Origin: Sphingopyxis sp. MWB1
GTDB lineage: Bacteria; Pseudomonadota; Alphaproteobacteria; Sphingomonadales; Sphingomonadaceae
Direction of reading: 5' to 3'
Assembly (NCBI RefSeq): GCF_000763945.1
Contig: NZ_JQFJ01000001.1
Location: forward strand, 1 to 64,000
Length of the DNA stretch: 64,000 nt
Shown here: one piece after another, positions 44,286 through 53,993 of the stretch
Layout: the number at the start of each line of letters is the position of its first letter
Numbering within the stretch: the stretch's first letter is position 1
Notes under the pieces: model-generated
Seen by the model: only the letters and a program-made list of their open reading frames with translations
Database searches by the model: none
Told to the model about the DNA's origin: nothing
Translations under genes and position numbers: made by a program

Positions 44286-47200
44286 CGTATCAATTCCTCG
44301 GGTTTGCGGGGTGCCTCGACGTTCCGCACGTCGATGCCACTGCGGCGATTGTGGAGAGTGACAAGCCGGACCGCCTCCAGCGCATTGCCAGCAGCGCCAT
44401 CCGATATGACGGCAAGCGCGATCACATTCCGGCCATTATGATTGAGGATGCCGCGGGGGATCGGAAAAATCCGCTGCGGACCCACATGGGCGATAAATTG
44501 CCCCATGTTCCAGCCATTGACGAACAGCGTGGCGCGATAGGCGACCGGTGAGCGTGGCTGGTCCACGTCACCAAAGGCGACGCCGATTGTCGCGTCCTGG
44601 TCCTGGGGAAGATCGAGTGCGAAGTGCGTGCGATACCAGGTCACACCGGGCTCGACGCTTTGATCGGGAAGCGAGGCGCGCGACCAGTCTTTGTCTTCGA
44701 AACCGGGCAAGTGCCAGCCGGCAAATTCCCCGTGCAATCCGCCATTATTGGGGACGCCGCGGACCGGGTCAGGAAGTTTCTCGCCGCGACCATGGAGTTT
44801 CCAGTCAACCGGCACGGCAAAGCTTCGGCCGCCGGGTTGCTCGATCGACACCGAGACCAAGCCGCGCGCTTCCTTGTGAAAATCATCGGCCTCCAGATTC
44901 CAGTTGTGGCCATTGTTGCGGAGCAGGACAGCGATGACATGCTGGCCGGGGGTTCGCGCCGCGTCGGGCAGGTCGAATTGGGCGACGCCCGTGGTAATGG
45001 GACGCGGCAGGCCGCCGGGGAGTTCATCCTGTCCCACCAATTTGCCGTCGACATAGACCTGGATCATTCCGCTGCCGCCGGCGCCATAATAGAGCCGGAT
45101 GCGTCCCGCTTCCGGAGAGCCTTCGAACCGGCCCCGGTACCAGACATCGCCTTCGTGGAAACCATAGGGGTCCATCAGGAGATTGGGCTGTCCATCGGGG
45201 CGCGCCGTCGTGCTGGAATAGCGTTTGCCTTCGGCCGTTTGCCACGCGCTGTCATCGAAGTTGGCAGCGCTTTCGGGTGAACCCTTCATGCGGCGCCAAT
45301 CCTGCAAGGGTGGCAAGGTGATGGGCTGGGGGCCGGGCAGGGGATGCGATGCGACCCGGCTGCCACCGCTTCCATTTTTCAGGGCAACGGGCCTGTCATT
45401 CCAGGTGACGTTACGCACCGCCCCCGGAAGCCAGATTTCGAATGGAGAGGCGCTGTCGGTATCGCCTTCGAGGGCCAGCGAAGCTTTGCGGACAATGGCG
45501 CGGCGAACCAGTTCGGGGCCCCGGACAAGGATATCGCCCGCAGCGGTTGCCTGTTTCGAGAATTGCCAGCCGGTTTCCTCGTCAGCGATCAGCAGTTCGG
45601 CTCTGGGGCGATCGCTGCTTTCGATGGCGACGCGGGCGAGGCCTGAATGCGGGTAGCGCAGGACAAGGTTGCCGCGAGCCGCATCCCAGCGGTGGGTGAC
45701 CTCCCCCTCCAAAACCTGCACCCGTGGTTCGCTGGAGTAGTGCAGAACCGTCTCGCCAGCCTCTCCCTTCCTGCCGTAGAACAGCAGAATATCGTCCCCG
45801 TCGACCTTGAGGGCGGTCTGGAGTTCGGATGTCGAATAGACGAGCTTTTGTCCGCCGATTGCGGTGTTGGCGATCAGCCATTTTGCATCGAAGCCGTTCA
45901 GCTCCATCTCGCCTTGGGAGGGGATGCGATATGCCCCCCCGGGCAGGTCGAGGGTGAAATGAAAGCGCAGATCGTCCCGGCCATTGGACGGATTCTGGGT
46001 CACCAGCAGAAATCGTGCGTCGGTTTCCGGAAGACGATTATGATAGAGGCGTATCTTGTCGGTGGACGTCGCTGGCTTGCCAGCGGGCACCATGCCGGCC
46101 AGATCGGGCACGGCTTCGATCAGGCCGCCGAGCTGCTTGAGCTCCTTTGCCTTGTCACGGATCGTCCGCGCTTCGGAAATGGCGGCGCCATAATCATAGC
46201 TGGTGAAGACGACAGGAGCGGGGAGCCATCCCCAGCTTGTGCCGCCATATCCCATGTAAAAGCTCTGGATGCCGATGCCGTTGGCAAGATTGGTGCCGTA
46301 AAATACCCGCTGGTAACGCCGACCGCGCTGAATCGCGTTGCATTCATAGCCGCCGTTCGACCCCCAATAATCGAACCAGCCGCCACCGAATTCGGCGGCG
46401 AAGCCGGGCGTATTGGGTGAAGCCGAGGAGCCGCCGCGGGCGCCGCCCGGTCCATAATAGCCAAAGTCCGGCGCGGGCGACCCCCGGGTGACTTCGCCCG
46501 CCACCGTGCACGTGCCGCCGGGATAACTGTCCCACGCATATAAGTCGGTCGGTCCTGCGACCGTTTCGGCAATGGGGCTGTTTTCGGGCACCCAATATCC
46601 GTTGCGGCCCTGATCATTGTGAAAGATCGGCACCGTGATCCCGTCGGCCCGCGCCTTTGCATAGAGGTGATCCATATATCGCCGCTGTTTCGGCGTGGTC
46701 AGAGCGAGCTCATTCTCGATCTGATGGAGGATCACGCTGCCGCTATTCCCCTTGCCGTCGCCATTGATCTGGTGGCGCGCGATGATGGCGTTGATCCGGG
46801 ACAGCCATTCGTCTCCCGCCGCTTCATATTCCGGATTGTCGGTGCGTGCGCGTGCGCGCTGATTGACCAGCCAGCCCGGATATCCACCGCGGGTGAGTTC
46901 GGCATTCACATAGGGACCCGCGCGGGTGATGACGTAAAGCCCTTCCTCCCGCGCCATTGTCAGCAGGCGATCGACATCGCGAATGCCGCTGAAATCATAG
47001 GTGCCGGGACTGGGGCTGTGGTAACCCCAGTAGAAATATAGCGCGACGGTGTTGAAGCCGCTTGCTTTCATCTTCTGCAAAATGTCCCGCCAGAGGTCGG
47101 GACTGGGCAGGCGGAAATAGTGCATTTCGCTGCCCCAGATGATCGTGCGCCGACCGTCGATGAACAGCGAGCGACCATCGAAGGCGACGCGGCCGAACTG

Positions 47201-47311
47201 CTGCATCGGGGCGTCGACATTGGGCGGCGCGGCTGCTTCCTGCGCCGATACGACGGGGCTGGAGGCAGCAAGGATCGCAGCGAGGCAGGCAGAGGAACGG
47301 AGCAGCCTCAT
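44282..47311 (-). CDS. Secreted beta-galactosidase (GH35)
   Basis: 1009 residues with a Sec signal (LLRSSACLAAILAASSPVVS). GH35 barrel: FDGRSLFIDGRRTIIWGSEM, HYFRLPSPDLWRDILQKMKA, acid/base Glu in ILHQIENELALT and nucleophile Glu in GFAAEFGGGWFDYWG. Beta-sandwich domains follow, including RMKGSPESAANFDDSAWQTA and YLVNGWNMGQ-like blocks near the end. It should strip galactan side chains from RG-I in the periplasm or at the surface. ATG 47311 overlaps the rhaM stop by 3 bases, fixing the start. Confidence 0.9.
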   Translation of the reverse strand: MRLLRSSACLAAILAASSPVVSAQEAAAPPNVDAPMQQFGRVAFDGRSLFIDGRRTIIWGSEMHYFRLPSPDLWRDILQKMKASGFNTVALYFYWGYHSPSPGTYDFSGIRDVDRLLTMAREEGLYVITRAGPYVNAELTRGGYPGWLVNQRARARTDNPEYEAAGDEWLSRINAIIARHQINGDGKGNSGSVILHQIENELALTTPKQRRYMDHLYAKARADGITVPIFHNDQGRNGYWVPENSPIAETVAGPTDLYAWDSYPGGTCTVAGEVTRGSPAPDFGYYGPGGARGGSSASPNTPGFAAEFGGGWFDYWGSNGGYECNAIQRGRRYQRVFYGTNLANGIGIQSFYMGYGGTSWGWLPAPVVFTSYDYGAAISEARTIRDKAKELKQLGGLIEAVPDLAGMVPAGKPATSTDKIRLYHNRLPETDARFLLVTQNPSNGRDDLRFHFTLDLPGGAYRIPSQGEMELNGFDAKWLIANTAIGGQKLVYSTSELQTALKVDGDDILLFYGRKGEAGETVLHYSSEPRVQVLEGEVTHRWDAARGNLVLRYPHSGLARVAIESSDRPRAELLIADEETGWQFSKQATAAGDILVRGPELVRRAIVRKASLALEGDTDSASPFEIWLPGAVRNVTWNDRPVALKNGSGGSRVASHPLPGPQPITLPPLQDWRRMKGSPESAANFDDSAWQTAEGKRYSSTTARPDGQPNLLMDPYGFHEGDVWYRGRFEGSPEAGRIRLYYGAGGSGMIQVYVDGKLVGQDELPGGLPRPITTGVAQFDLPDAARTPGQHVIAVLLRNNGHNWNLEADDFHKEARGLVSVSIEQPGGRSFAVPVDWKLHGRGEKLPDPVRGVPNNGGLHGEFAGWHLPGFEDKDWSRASLPDQSVEPGVTWYRTHFALDLPQDQDATIGVAFGDVDQPRSPVAYRATLFVNGWNMGQFIAHVGPQRIFPIPRGILNHNGRNVIALAVISDGAAGNALEAVRLVTLHNRRSGIDVRNVEAPRKPEELIR

Positions 47312-47640
47312 GCGAGGTGGAATACCTGCTCGAGCGGCCATTCGCGCGGCTGGTTGTCCGCATGGGTTTCCATCAGCGGGGCCATGGCCTGCCACCAACG
47401 CTGCATCACGGGATGGGCAGGCAGATCGGCGCGGCGATCTTCCCCTTCCACGGTCAGGATGGCGAAAAGGGCGTTGCTGTCGGCGTCGTGGAAGATCGAA
47501 TAGTCGCGGATGCCACTGGCGTGCAGCAAATCGGCAAGTTCGGGCCAGATGGCATCGTGCGCCGCCTGGTATGCGCTACGCATGCCCGGCTTTAACTGCA
47601 TCCGAAATGCATGCCGCTTCACGCCGTCCTCCCTGCCCAT
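47308..47640 (-). CDS. rhaM: L-rhamnose mutarotase
   Basis: 110 residues. RhaM signature: MQLKPGMRSAYQAAHDAIWP, ELADLLHASGIRDYSIFHDA, catalytic-site blocks HPVMQRWWQAMAPLMETHAD and NQPREWPLEQVFHLA. Interconverts alpha and beta rhamnopyranose for the dehydrogenase. Its position inside a lyase/galactosidase operon is a strong hint that rhamnose from RG-I is the sugar metabolised here. The start codon overlaps an operator-like sequence. Confidence 0.92.
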   Translation of the reverse strand: MGREDGVKRHAFRMQLKPGMRSAYQAAHDAIWPELADLLHASGIRDYSIFHDADSNALFAILTVEGEDRRADLPAHPVMQRWWQAMAPLMETHADNQPREWPLEQVFHLA

Positions 47641-47668
47641 AATGTGAAATCTGATCCCATATTATCTA
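47636..47668. promoter_or_regulatory. Operator-like pair at the rhaM start
   Basis: CCCATAATGTGAA (47636-47648, overlapping the rhaM start codon) and CCCATATTATCTA (47656-47668). The first fits YYCA-N5-TGRR, the second only its left half. They lie in the 64-base gap between the acetylesterase and rhaM. Confidence 0.4.
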
Positions 47669-47704
47669 GCATTCTGGATCGAGTCAATCGAGGCAATGGA
47701 ACGC

Positions 47705-48910
47705 TCAATTTCCTGCCGGGCGCCGCGAACTGTGCGCCGAACTGGCGGCTATGCCGAGGGCCTGGCGATAGAGGGAGGCAGGCGATGCCGGGGCGGTGGA
47801 GGGGAATGCTGCCGCCAATCCGGGGGGAATGGCCCGCGACCGATCCGCCACATATCGCGCGAGAATCCACGCGCCTGCATTGTTGTGATGGGTGCGGTCG
47901 CGGCCGGCGTCGTTAAAGAGATGCGCCGCGCGCTCTTCGCCAAGCTCTGCATAAAGCTGGCGCGTGTAGGCGTTGAGGTCGATCAGCGGTACGTCGTCGG
48001 TATGCGCGACCAGACGCATCGCCTCGGCATAGTCGGACAAACTTTCGGCTATTGTTCCGTCGGCGGCAAAATTTCGCCGTTCCGGCGAGGTGACGAGTAT
48101 GGGGGTCGCGCCGCGGGCCCTGGCTTCGGCGATATAGGCGCGCAGATAGGCGGGGTAGCTCCATCGCGGGTCGGCGTAGCTTTGCGGCCACTGCTCTTTC
48201 TGATCATTATGGCCGAACTGGATGAAAAGATAATCGCCGGGCCGGATTGTCGAAAGAATTTTCGCGAGACGGCGGGCGGCCAGAAAGGATTTCAGCGTCT
48301 CGCCCGATTCGGCGTGGTTGGCGATAGCGATGTCGGGGCCAGCAAATGCCGTCAGCATCTGCCCCCAACTCGCCGCCGGTTCGAAGGGCTGATCGGTTAC
48401 GGTCGAATCGCCGGCGAGATAGATGGTCGGGACATTGGCTCGCTCGATCGAGATTTGCCGGACGTTCGCGGCATCGGAAAACTCGAGCGTCAGACGATCA
48501 TCCCAGGTCCGGCTGTCGCGTTCGCCCTGGTTGAGCGCGACCCTTGCTCCGCCGGGCGCATGGGCGGGTGGCGGGGGGAGGAGAGGGGTGCGGACGTTGA
48601 CGATAAAGTCGCGCTGAACGAATTCGCCCGGGCGCGTTGCCAGCCGGTCGACCATCAGCCGCCGCGCTTCGGTCTTGACGGTTGTGACCGCCGCATGGCC
48701 TGCGCTTCCGAGCGTGACCGATACCCGCCAATTCCCCTCGGCCACAGCGATGGAAAAGCTGTCGCGATCATCGGGCTCGAATCCCGATGATCCGTCGTAG
48801 AGCCGCGCGGCGTCCGGATGAAATGTCCTGACCGTCTCGCCCCTGTCCGGGGCCGGGGTGGCCAGTAGCGAAAGCGCGCTGACCACCGGCACGGACATGG
48901 CGTGGATCAC
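47705..48910 (-). CDS. Secreted rhamnogalacturonan acetylesterase (CE12) with N-terminal sandwich domain
   Basis: 401 residues. Short signal (VPVVSALSLLATPA). Residues about 25-155 form a beta-rich module (SGFEPDDRDSFSIAVAEGNW; VTLGSAGHAAVTTVKTEARR) as often precedes CE12 domains. The SGNH domain has IYLAGDSTVTDQPFEPAASW, ANHAESGETLKSFLAARR, FIQFGHNDQKEQWPQSY and DRTHHNNAGAWILARYVAD. It removes acetyl groups from RG-I. ATG overlaps the PL11 stop (ATGA, 48907-48910), showing coupling. Confidence 0.88.
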   Translation of the reverse strand: MIHAMSVPVVSALSLLATPAPDRGETVRTFHPDAARLYDGSSGFEPDDRDSFSIAVAEGNWRVSVTLGSAGHAAVTTVKTEARRLMVDRLATRPGEFVQRDFIVNVRTPLLPPPPAHAPGGARVALNQGERDSRTWDDRLTLEFSDAANVRQISIERANVPTIYLAGDSTVTDQPFEPAASWGQMLTAFAGPDIAIANHAESGETLKSFLAARRLAKILSTIRPGDYLFIQFGHNDQKEQWPQSYADPRWSYPAYLRAYIAEARARGATPILVTSPERRNFAADGTIAESLSDYAEAMRLVAHTDDVPLIDLNAYTRQLYAELGEERAAHLFNDAGRDRTHHNNAGAWILARYVADRSRAIPPGLAAAFPSTAPASPASLYRQALGIAASSAHSSRRPAGN

Positions 48911-50802
48911 TGCCCCGCCTCGCGCTCCGCAATGCGCGAGGCCAGGTCGAAGGACAGATGGGGCGGCTGGTTATAGCTCGAATTCTGCCAGGCCACCGCC
49001 ACCCGATATTGCGGATCGCGCATCAGCGGAGGAAGCGCGATCGCGGTCGGATAAGGGGTGGTGTAGAGGCGCAGTTCGCTACTGCTCTCGTTCCGCAGCA
49101 GCAGCTCCTCGCGCCAGTCGCCGATGATGTCGGCGGAGAGCGCAGGCGTTGCCTTGGTCCCGTTGTTCGCCGCTGCTCCTTGCGCGGTAAAAATCCGCTC
49201 TTCTCGTCCGGCCTTCCAATCCCATTTGAAGATGCTGGTTCCATCGAGGAGTTCGCGCTGCGCGTCGCCGTCCCACCATATTCCGAAATTGACGGACCGC
49301 GGGCGCGTGTCGCCGATCGCATTGCCCCGGGCGTCGAACAGGCGGGGGTCATTGATGGCCCAAGCCTCTGCGCCCGGATAGCGCGGATCGATATCGAAGG
49401 CGACGCCGCGGCCCGTGTCCTTTTCCGCATGGGTCGTCCACAATATCTGCCCGGTTGCCGCATCGAGCATGGCGGCGCCGATATTGCCGTTCCGCATCTC
49501 TTCATGCACCCCAAAGCGCTCCAGTCCGGGGCGCATCGGGTCGAGATCGCCGACATGGAGGGCGTCGCCGTGGTAGAGTTCGGCTGACCACAAGCCGCTC
49601 CCGTCATCATCGAGGGCCATGGAGCCATAAATAATCTCCTGCCGACCGTCTCCATCCACATCGGCGACCGACATCTGGTGATTGCCTTGCCCCGCAAAGC
49701 GCTCGTTACCCGGCGCGCTACTGTCGAAAAGCCAGCGCCGGGTCAGCTTGCCGTCGCGCCAGTCCCAGGCGGCCACCACGCTGCGCGCATAATAGCCCCG
49801 CGCGAAAATGCCGCTTGGAAGCTTTCCATCCAGATAGGCAATGGCGGCAAGATATCGTTCGGAGCGGTTGCCATATCCATCGCCCCAGAGCGTGGCCAGT
49901 TCGCCGCAGATTGTCGTTTCCGATTTCGTGCAGCGCGGCGGCGAATAGGGTGCGGTGGCAAGCGCCGCGCCCGTTGCCCCGTTGAAGACGGTCAGATATT
50001 CCGGACCCGACAAGATCCGTCCGGCGAGTTCGGCCATCAAGCGCCCGTCTTTATCCCGAATGGAGCCCGTCCGGTCCCGGGTCGGCAAGCTTCCTTCCTT
50101 CACCCGCCAGTCTGCATGCGGATCGCCGATGACCTTGCCGGTGCCATCCACCGTGCCATCGGCGGTCTTTACCATCAGTTCGGCCCGGCCATCGCCGTCG
50201 AAGTCCGCGACCATGAATTGCGTATAATGGGCGCCCGAGCGGATGTTCGGGCCGAGGTCGATCCGCCACAGCCTCTGGCCCTCCAGCGTATAGGCGTCGA
50301 GGATCGTTTCGCCGCTATATCCCCCAAAGGCATTGTCTTTCGAAATCTCGGGGTCCCATTTGACGATCACGTCCAGACGGCCATCGCCATCAAGGTCGCC
50401 TACCGAAGCGTCATTGGCGCGATAGCCATCGGTTTCGCCTGTCGGGGTCGCCCGCGCGGCCGGTTTGTCCAGCGGTATCGACAAATAACCTTGCGACCAC
50501 ATGGGGACCGGCACCGGCCGCCTGTCGCCGACCGAAATGGCATATCGGGATTGCGGCGTGCCGTCGGGGTCGTGGAAGGTCGAGCGGTCCGACAAGGTCG
50601 CAATGGGGATGCCGTCCCGTTGAAGCGACACGCTGGTTCCGGGAGAATAGGGCCAATTTACGAGCATTCCCCCGCCCGTGGCCGGGACGGCCACTGACGC
50701 GCGCCCGGCTGCTTCCCAGGCACCTGCGGGCGACGACAGGGCGCAATGCGCTATCATCACTGCGCCAATTATCCGGCTACGCCGATCTGCCTCTCCCATC
50801 AT
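48907..50802 (-). CDS. Rhamnogalacturonan endolyase (PL11)
   Basis: About 631 residues, signal peptide (RIIGAVMIAHCALSSPAGA). Family PL11 (YesW/YesX-like) eight-bladed propeller with calcium-binding Asp loops: VGDLDGDGRLDVIVKWDPE, MVADFDGDGRAELMVKTADG, SVADVDGDGRQEIIYGSMAL, and DIIGDWREELLLRNESSSEL near the end. It cleaves Rha-GalA bonds by beta-elimination. First gene of a five-gene minus-strand operon ending with GH105. Start ATG 50802, six bases after GGGAG's trailing spacer; a GTG sits 3 bases upstream. Confidence 0.93.
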   Translation of the reverse strand: MMGEADRRSRIIGAVMIAHCALSSPAGAWEAAGRASVAVPATGGGMLVNWPYSPGTSVSLQRDGIPIATLSDRSTFHDPDGTPQSRYAISVGDRRPVPVPMWSQGYLSIPLDKPAARATPTGETDGYRANDASVGDLDGDGRLDVIVKWDPEISKDNAFGGYSGETILDAYTLEGQRLWRIDLGPNIRSGAHYTQFMVADFDGDGRAELMVKTADGTVDGTGKVIGDPHADWRVKEGSLPTRDRTGSIRDKDGRLMAELAGRILSGPEYLTVFNGATGAALATAPYSPPRCTKSETTICGELATLWGDGYGNRSERYLAAIAYLDGKLPSGIFARGYYARSVVAAWDWRDGKLTRRWLFDSSAPGNERFAGQGNHQMSVADVDGDGRQEIIYGSMALDDDGSGLWSAELYHGDALHVGDLDPMRPGLERFGVHEEMRNGNIGAAMLDAATGQILWTTHAEKDTGRGVAFDIDPRYPGAEAWAINDPRLFDARGNAIGDTRPRSVNFGIWWDGDAQRELLDGTSIFKWDWKAGREERIFTAQGAAANNGTKATPALSADIIGDWREELLLRNESSSELRLYTTPYPTAIALPPLMRDPQYRVAVAWQNSSYNQPPHLSFDLASRIAEREAGQ

Positions 50803-50810
50803 CACAAACT

Positions 50811-50838
50811 CCCATATTGTGGTACTATAGTCCTATAG
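50811..50838. promoter_or_regulatory. Operator in divergent PL11/TonB-receptor promoter
   Basis: CCCATATTGTGGT (50811-50823) fits the locus motif; an adjacent palindrome CTATAG-TC-CTATAG (50825-50838) may be a promoter element or second site. The operator lies 8 bases upstream of the PL11 start, so the PL11 leader would be very short or its promoter lies within the TonB leader. Confidence 0.5.
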
Positions 50839-50954
50839 CTGAAAATTTTGGTTGGCAAGGCCATGCGTTGCCGATATGCAAAAGCACAGTAGCGAGATGT
50901 AACGGGGTCCAAACCCGGTGCGGAAACGCAGACCCGAAAGGGGGGAGGGGAAAT

Positions 50955-53900
50955 ATGAATTACAGTGTTTTATCGAGAGCTTTTGCCACTTCTTCGATGA
51001 TGGTTCTGGCCATTTCAGCGACCGCTGCGATGGCGCAGACTGCCGATTCGGCCGCGGATCAAGAGGATAGGTCTCAACCCGCTTCGGCGGCTGCGCAACC
51101 GTCGGACAACGCGATCATCGTCAGCGGTATCCGCCAGTCGCTCGCATCGGCAATCGATCGCAAGAAAAATGCCGGTACCACCGTTGAGTCGATCGTGGCT
51201 GAAGATGTGGCCAAGTTTCCCGACAAAAATATCGGCGAGTCTCTTTCGCGCGTGACCGGCGTGCAGCTGACCCGCGATTTCGGCGAAGGGGTGCAAGTCT
51301 CGATCCGCGGCGTCGAACCCGATTTGAATCGCGTGGAAGTGAACGGCGCGACGACGCTGGGGCAGGGAGGACGCGGCAATGATTTTCGCGAACTGGCGTC
51401 AGAGCTGATCAAGACGGTCGATGTCTACAAAGGCTATACCGTCGACCTGACCGAGGGTGGCGTTGGCGGGACCGTCTCCATCCAGACCCGCAAGCCGCTT
51501 GAGCTGCGGGATGATTTGCTGGTGGTTTCGGGCGCGATGCAGCATGTCGATACGGTCGGCGGCTGGAAACCCCGCGCCACGCTGGTGGCGGGAACCAAGT
51601 TTCTTGATGACCGGGTTGGTGTCATCGTCAATGCAACCTATGATCGCAACGATACCCGCGGCGATTTTATCCGCAATACCGAGTGGGTGCGCCTGGGTGA
51701 TCTCAATCGCGATGGTGTCAAGAATACCAGTAATTCGAACTTCGACCATATCAGCACGCTGGCGGGATGTAATGCGGTTCCGACAACCGGCGATGCGGGG
51801 GCAACGCGGGCGGACTGCCAGGTCCAGTTTTACGACTTTTCACCACGCATTCCGCGTTATGGCCAATGGATCCGCCACGACAAGCGCCTTTCGCTGGATG
51901 CCATGGTGCAGGCGGAGGTTGCCGATAATTTCCGCGTGTGGGGCGGCCTGCAATATAATGAGCGCGACAACAATCTGATCGATTACAATTGGGTTTTCGA
52001 TCTTACAGCCACCTCGCGCTATGATTTGACCAAGCCGGTAACTGTCGACGACCGGGGGAATGTCATCGGCCTGACCACCGCGCCCACCGTCACCAATGGC
52101 GCTGCCACGGCCGGGGCCGGATCGATCTTCAATACGGAAAAGCGGGACTTCGCCTATTTTCAGAGTTCGACCTATTGGAAGGGCGGTTTTGAATGGGATC
52201 TGGGTCCGCTCCAGATCGAAGGGCTTGGCGTAACGTCGAAGTCGAAGACTTTTGGCGATACCAACCGTGTGGTTCTGCATGGGTCGCCTTCGAATGTGGA
52301 GATTACCCTCGATCCCGACGATGGAACGCCAAGTTTCAAATTCACCGACGGTTTCGATCCCAATAATGTGGCATCCTATTACCAGGGCGCTTTCCTCCCG
52401 GCGCGAGGCCCCCGTCTCGACTGGCGGCCGACCGAGCTTTATGCCACCGAGGACCAGCTGAAGCTGGATTTCGACTATGAAACCGGGGTTCCCTTTCTCG
52501 ACAGGCTCGAATGGGGCGCGCAATATCGCAAAGCGACCGCGCTCAGCTATGGCGGCGGCGGGTATCTCGCGCTCAATGCGGACGGCACGACCTTTGAAGT
52601 GCCTTCGGCCAATCTGACAATTATTGCCCGGACCGACGGCGCGCAGGACGATCTTTCCGACCCGGTCGCGCCGCTGTGGACCCCGGCGACACTGCAGGCA
52701 TTTCTGGCTGCGAACACGCAGATGACGCCGGGAAGCTTTTACAATCAGCCCGGATATGACCGATCGGGTGTGCCCGATAAATGGCTGGCGCCCACCTTCA
52801 ATGACCTGTCCGGCTTTTTCGATACCTCCGGATTTGACCATAGCTGTGTACAGGTTTGCGCGGGCTATCGTCAGCCGCCGGCTTATGATGTGAAAGAAAA
52901 GATCGCCGCCGGCTATTTCAAGGTGAACATCGAATCTTCCCTGTTCGGAATGCCGCTCCACGCCAACACCGGGCTGCGGGTCGTTCACACGGCCGACACG
53001 GCCACCGGTTCCTATCTGTTGCGCGAACTTTATAATGACCCGGTCGATCCTTCCATCATAAGAACCCGGACGGTCGGTACGCGCATCATATCGCTCAAAA
53101 ATGATTATTGGGACTGGCTGCCCGCGGTTAACGCCGCGCTGGAAGTGACGCCGACGATCTTGCTGCGGGGCAATTGGTCGAAGGTTATGGCGCGTCCGCG
53201 CTTCAACGATCTGGCGCCCAATGCAAATTGCCTGATCGATGTCACCACCGAAGGGCAGGACGATGACATCAATGATGGTTGCTCGGCGGGCAATCCGTAT
53301 CTGAAACCCTATCGGGCGGATCAATTCGACCTCAATATCGGGTGGTTCCCCAACCGCGATACGGCTTTTTCGGTCGGCTATTATCAGAAGAATATCAAAA
53401 GCTTCATTCTTTCCCAGACGCTGCAGCGCAACGTCAATTTCTTTGGCGACGGCAAACTCTATGATGTGAACATGCCGATCAACGGCGAGGGAGCGACGCA
53501 GAAGGGCTTTGAAGTTTCCGGGCAGACGGCGTTCACATTCCTGCCGTCGCCGCTCGACGGCTTTGGTGTCATCGCCAACTATACATTTTCGGACAGTTCC
53601 AATGTGGATCTGATCGATCAGCTTACCGGGGGGCAGCTTCCCTATCCCTATCTGTCCAAGCACAGCTATAATGTTATCGGCTATTATGAAAAATACGGCA
53701 TTGCGGCGCGATTGGCTTATAACTGGCGCAGCAAATATCTGCTGACTCCGGCCGATCGGTCCGGGAATCCCGTGTTCCGTGACGCCTCAGGCTATCTGGA
53801 TGCGCGGGTGGGTTACACTTTTGAATTGGGTCCGGTCGACAAGCTGGAGCTTTTCGTTGAAGGCAAAAACCTTACCGGAACCGCGGAACGGACGACGGCG

Positions 53901-53972
53901 GGCGATATCCGCATGAGCGAGCTTGCTTATTCGGGCCGTCGCTTCTTCCTTGGCCTTCGCGCCTCTTTCTGA
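50955..53972 (+). CDS. TonB-dependent receptor, probably for RG-I oligosaccharides
   Basis: 1005 residues. Signal peptide (MMVLAISATAAMAQ), TonB-box-like NAIIVSGIRQSLASAI, plug domain (FPDKNIGESLSRVTGVQLTR; VQVSIRGVEPDLNRVEVNGA; GGVGGTVSIQTRKPLELRDD) and a 22-strand barrel ending in a terminal aromatic (FFLGLRASF). The form is that of the TonB-Xanth-Caul subfamily used for plant polysaccharides. GGGAGGGG (50943-50950) supports ATG 50955. Divergent from the PL11 operon, and first of an operon with DUF6250 and PL26 genes. Ligand inferred. Confidence 0.92.
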   Translation: MNYSVLSRAFATSSMMVLAISATAAMAQTADSAADQEDRSQPASAAAQPSDNAIIVSGIRQSLASAIDRKKNAGTTVESIVAEDVAKFPDKNIGESLSRVTGVQLTRDFGEGVQVSIRGVEPDLNRVEVNGATTLGQGGRGNDFRELASELIKTVDVYKGYTVDLTEGGVGGTVSIQTRKPLELRDDLLVVSGAMQHVDTVGGWKPRATLVAGTKFLDDRVGVIVNATYDRNDTRGDFIRNTEWVRLGDLNRDGVKNTSNSNFDHISTLAGCNAVPTTGDAGATRADCQVQFYDFSPRIPRYGQWIRHDKRLSLDAMVQAEVADNFRVWGGLQYNERDNNLIDYNWVFDLTATSRYDLTKPVTVDDRGNVIGLTTAPTVTNGAATAGAGSIFNTEKRDFAYFQSSTYWKGGFEWDLGPLQIEGLGVTSKSKTFGDTNRVVLHGSPSNVEITLDPDDGTPSFKFTDGFDPNNVASYYQGAFLPARGPRLDWRPTELYATEDQLKLDFDYETGVPFLDRLEWGAQYRKATALSYGGGGYLALNADGTTFEVPSANLTIIARTDGAQDDLSDPVAPLWTPATLQAFLAANTQMTPGSFYNQPGYDRSGVPDKWLAPTFNDLSGFFDTSGFDHSCVQVCAGYRQPPAYDVKEKIAAGYFKVNIESSLFGMPLHANTGLRVVHTADTATGSYLLRELYNDPVDPSIIRTRTVGTRIISLKNDYWDWLPAVNAALEVTPTILLRGNWSKVMARPRFNDLAPNANCLIDVTTEGQDDDINDGCSAGNPYLKPYRADQFDLNIGWFPNRDTAFSVGYYQKNIKSFILSQTLQRNVNFFGDGKLYDVNMPINGEGATQKGFEVSGQTAFTFLPSPLDGFGVIANYTFSDSSNVDLIDQLTGGQLPYPYLSKHSYNVIGYYEKYGIAARLAYNWRSKYLLTPADRSGNPVFRDASGYLDARVGYTFELGPVDKLELFVEGKNLTGTAERTTAGDIRMSELAYSGRRFFLGLRASF

Positions 53973-53993
53973 CGGGATGACGGGGGATCAGGG

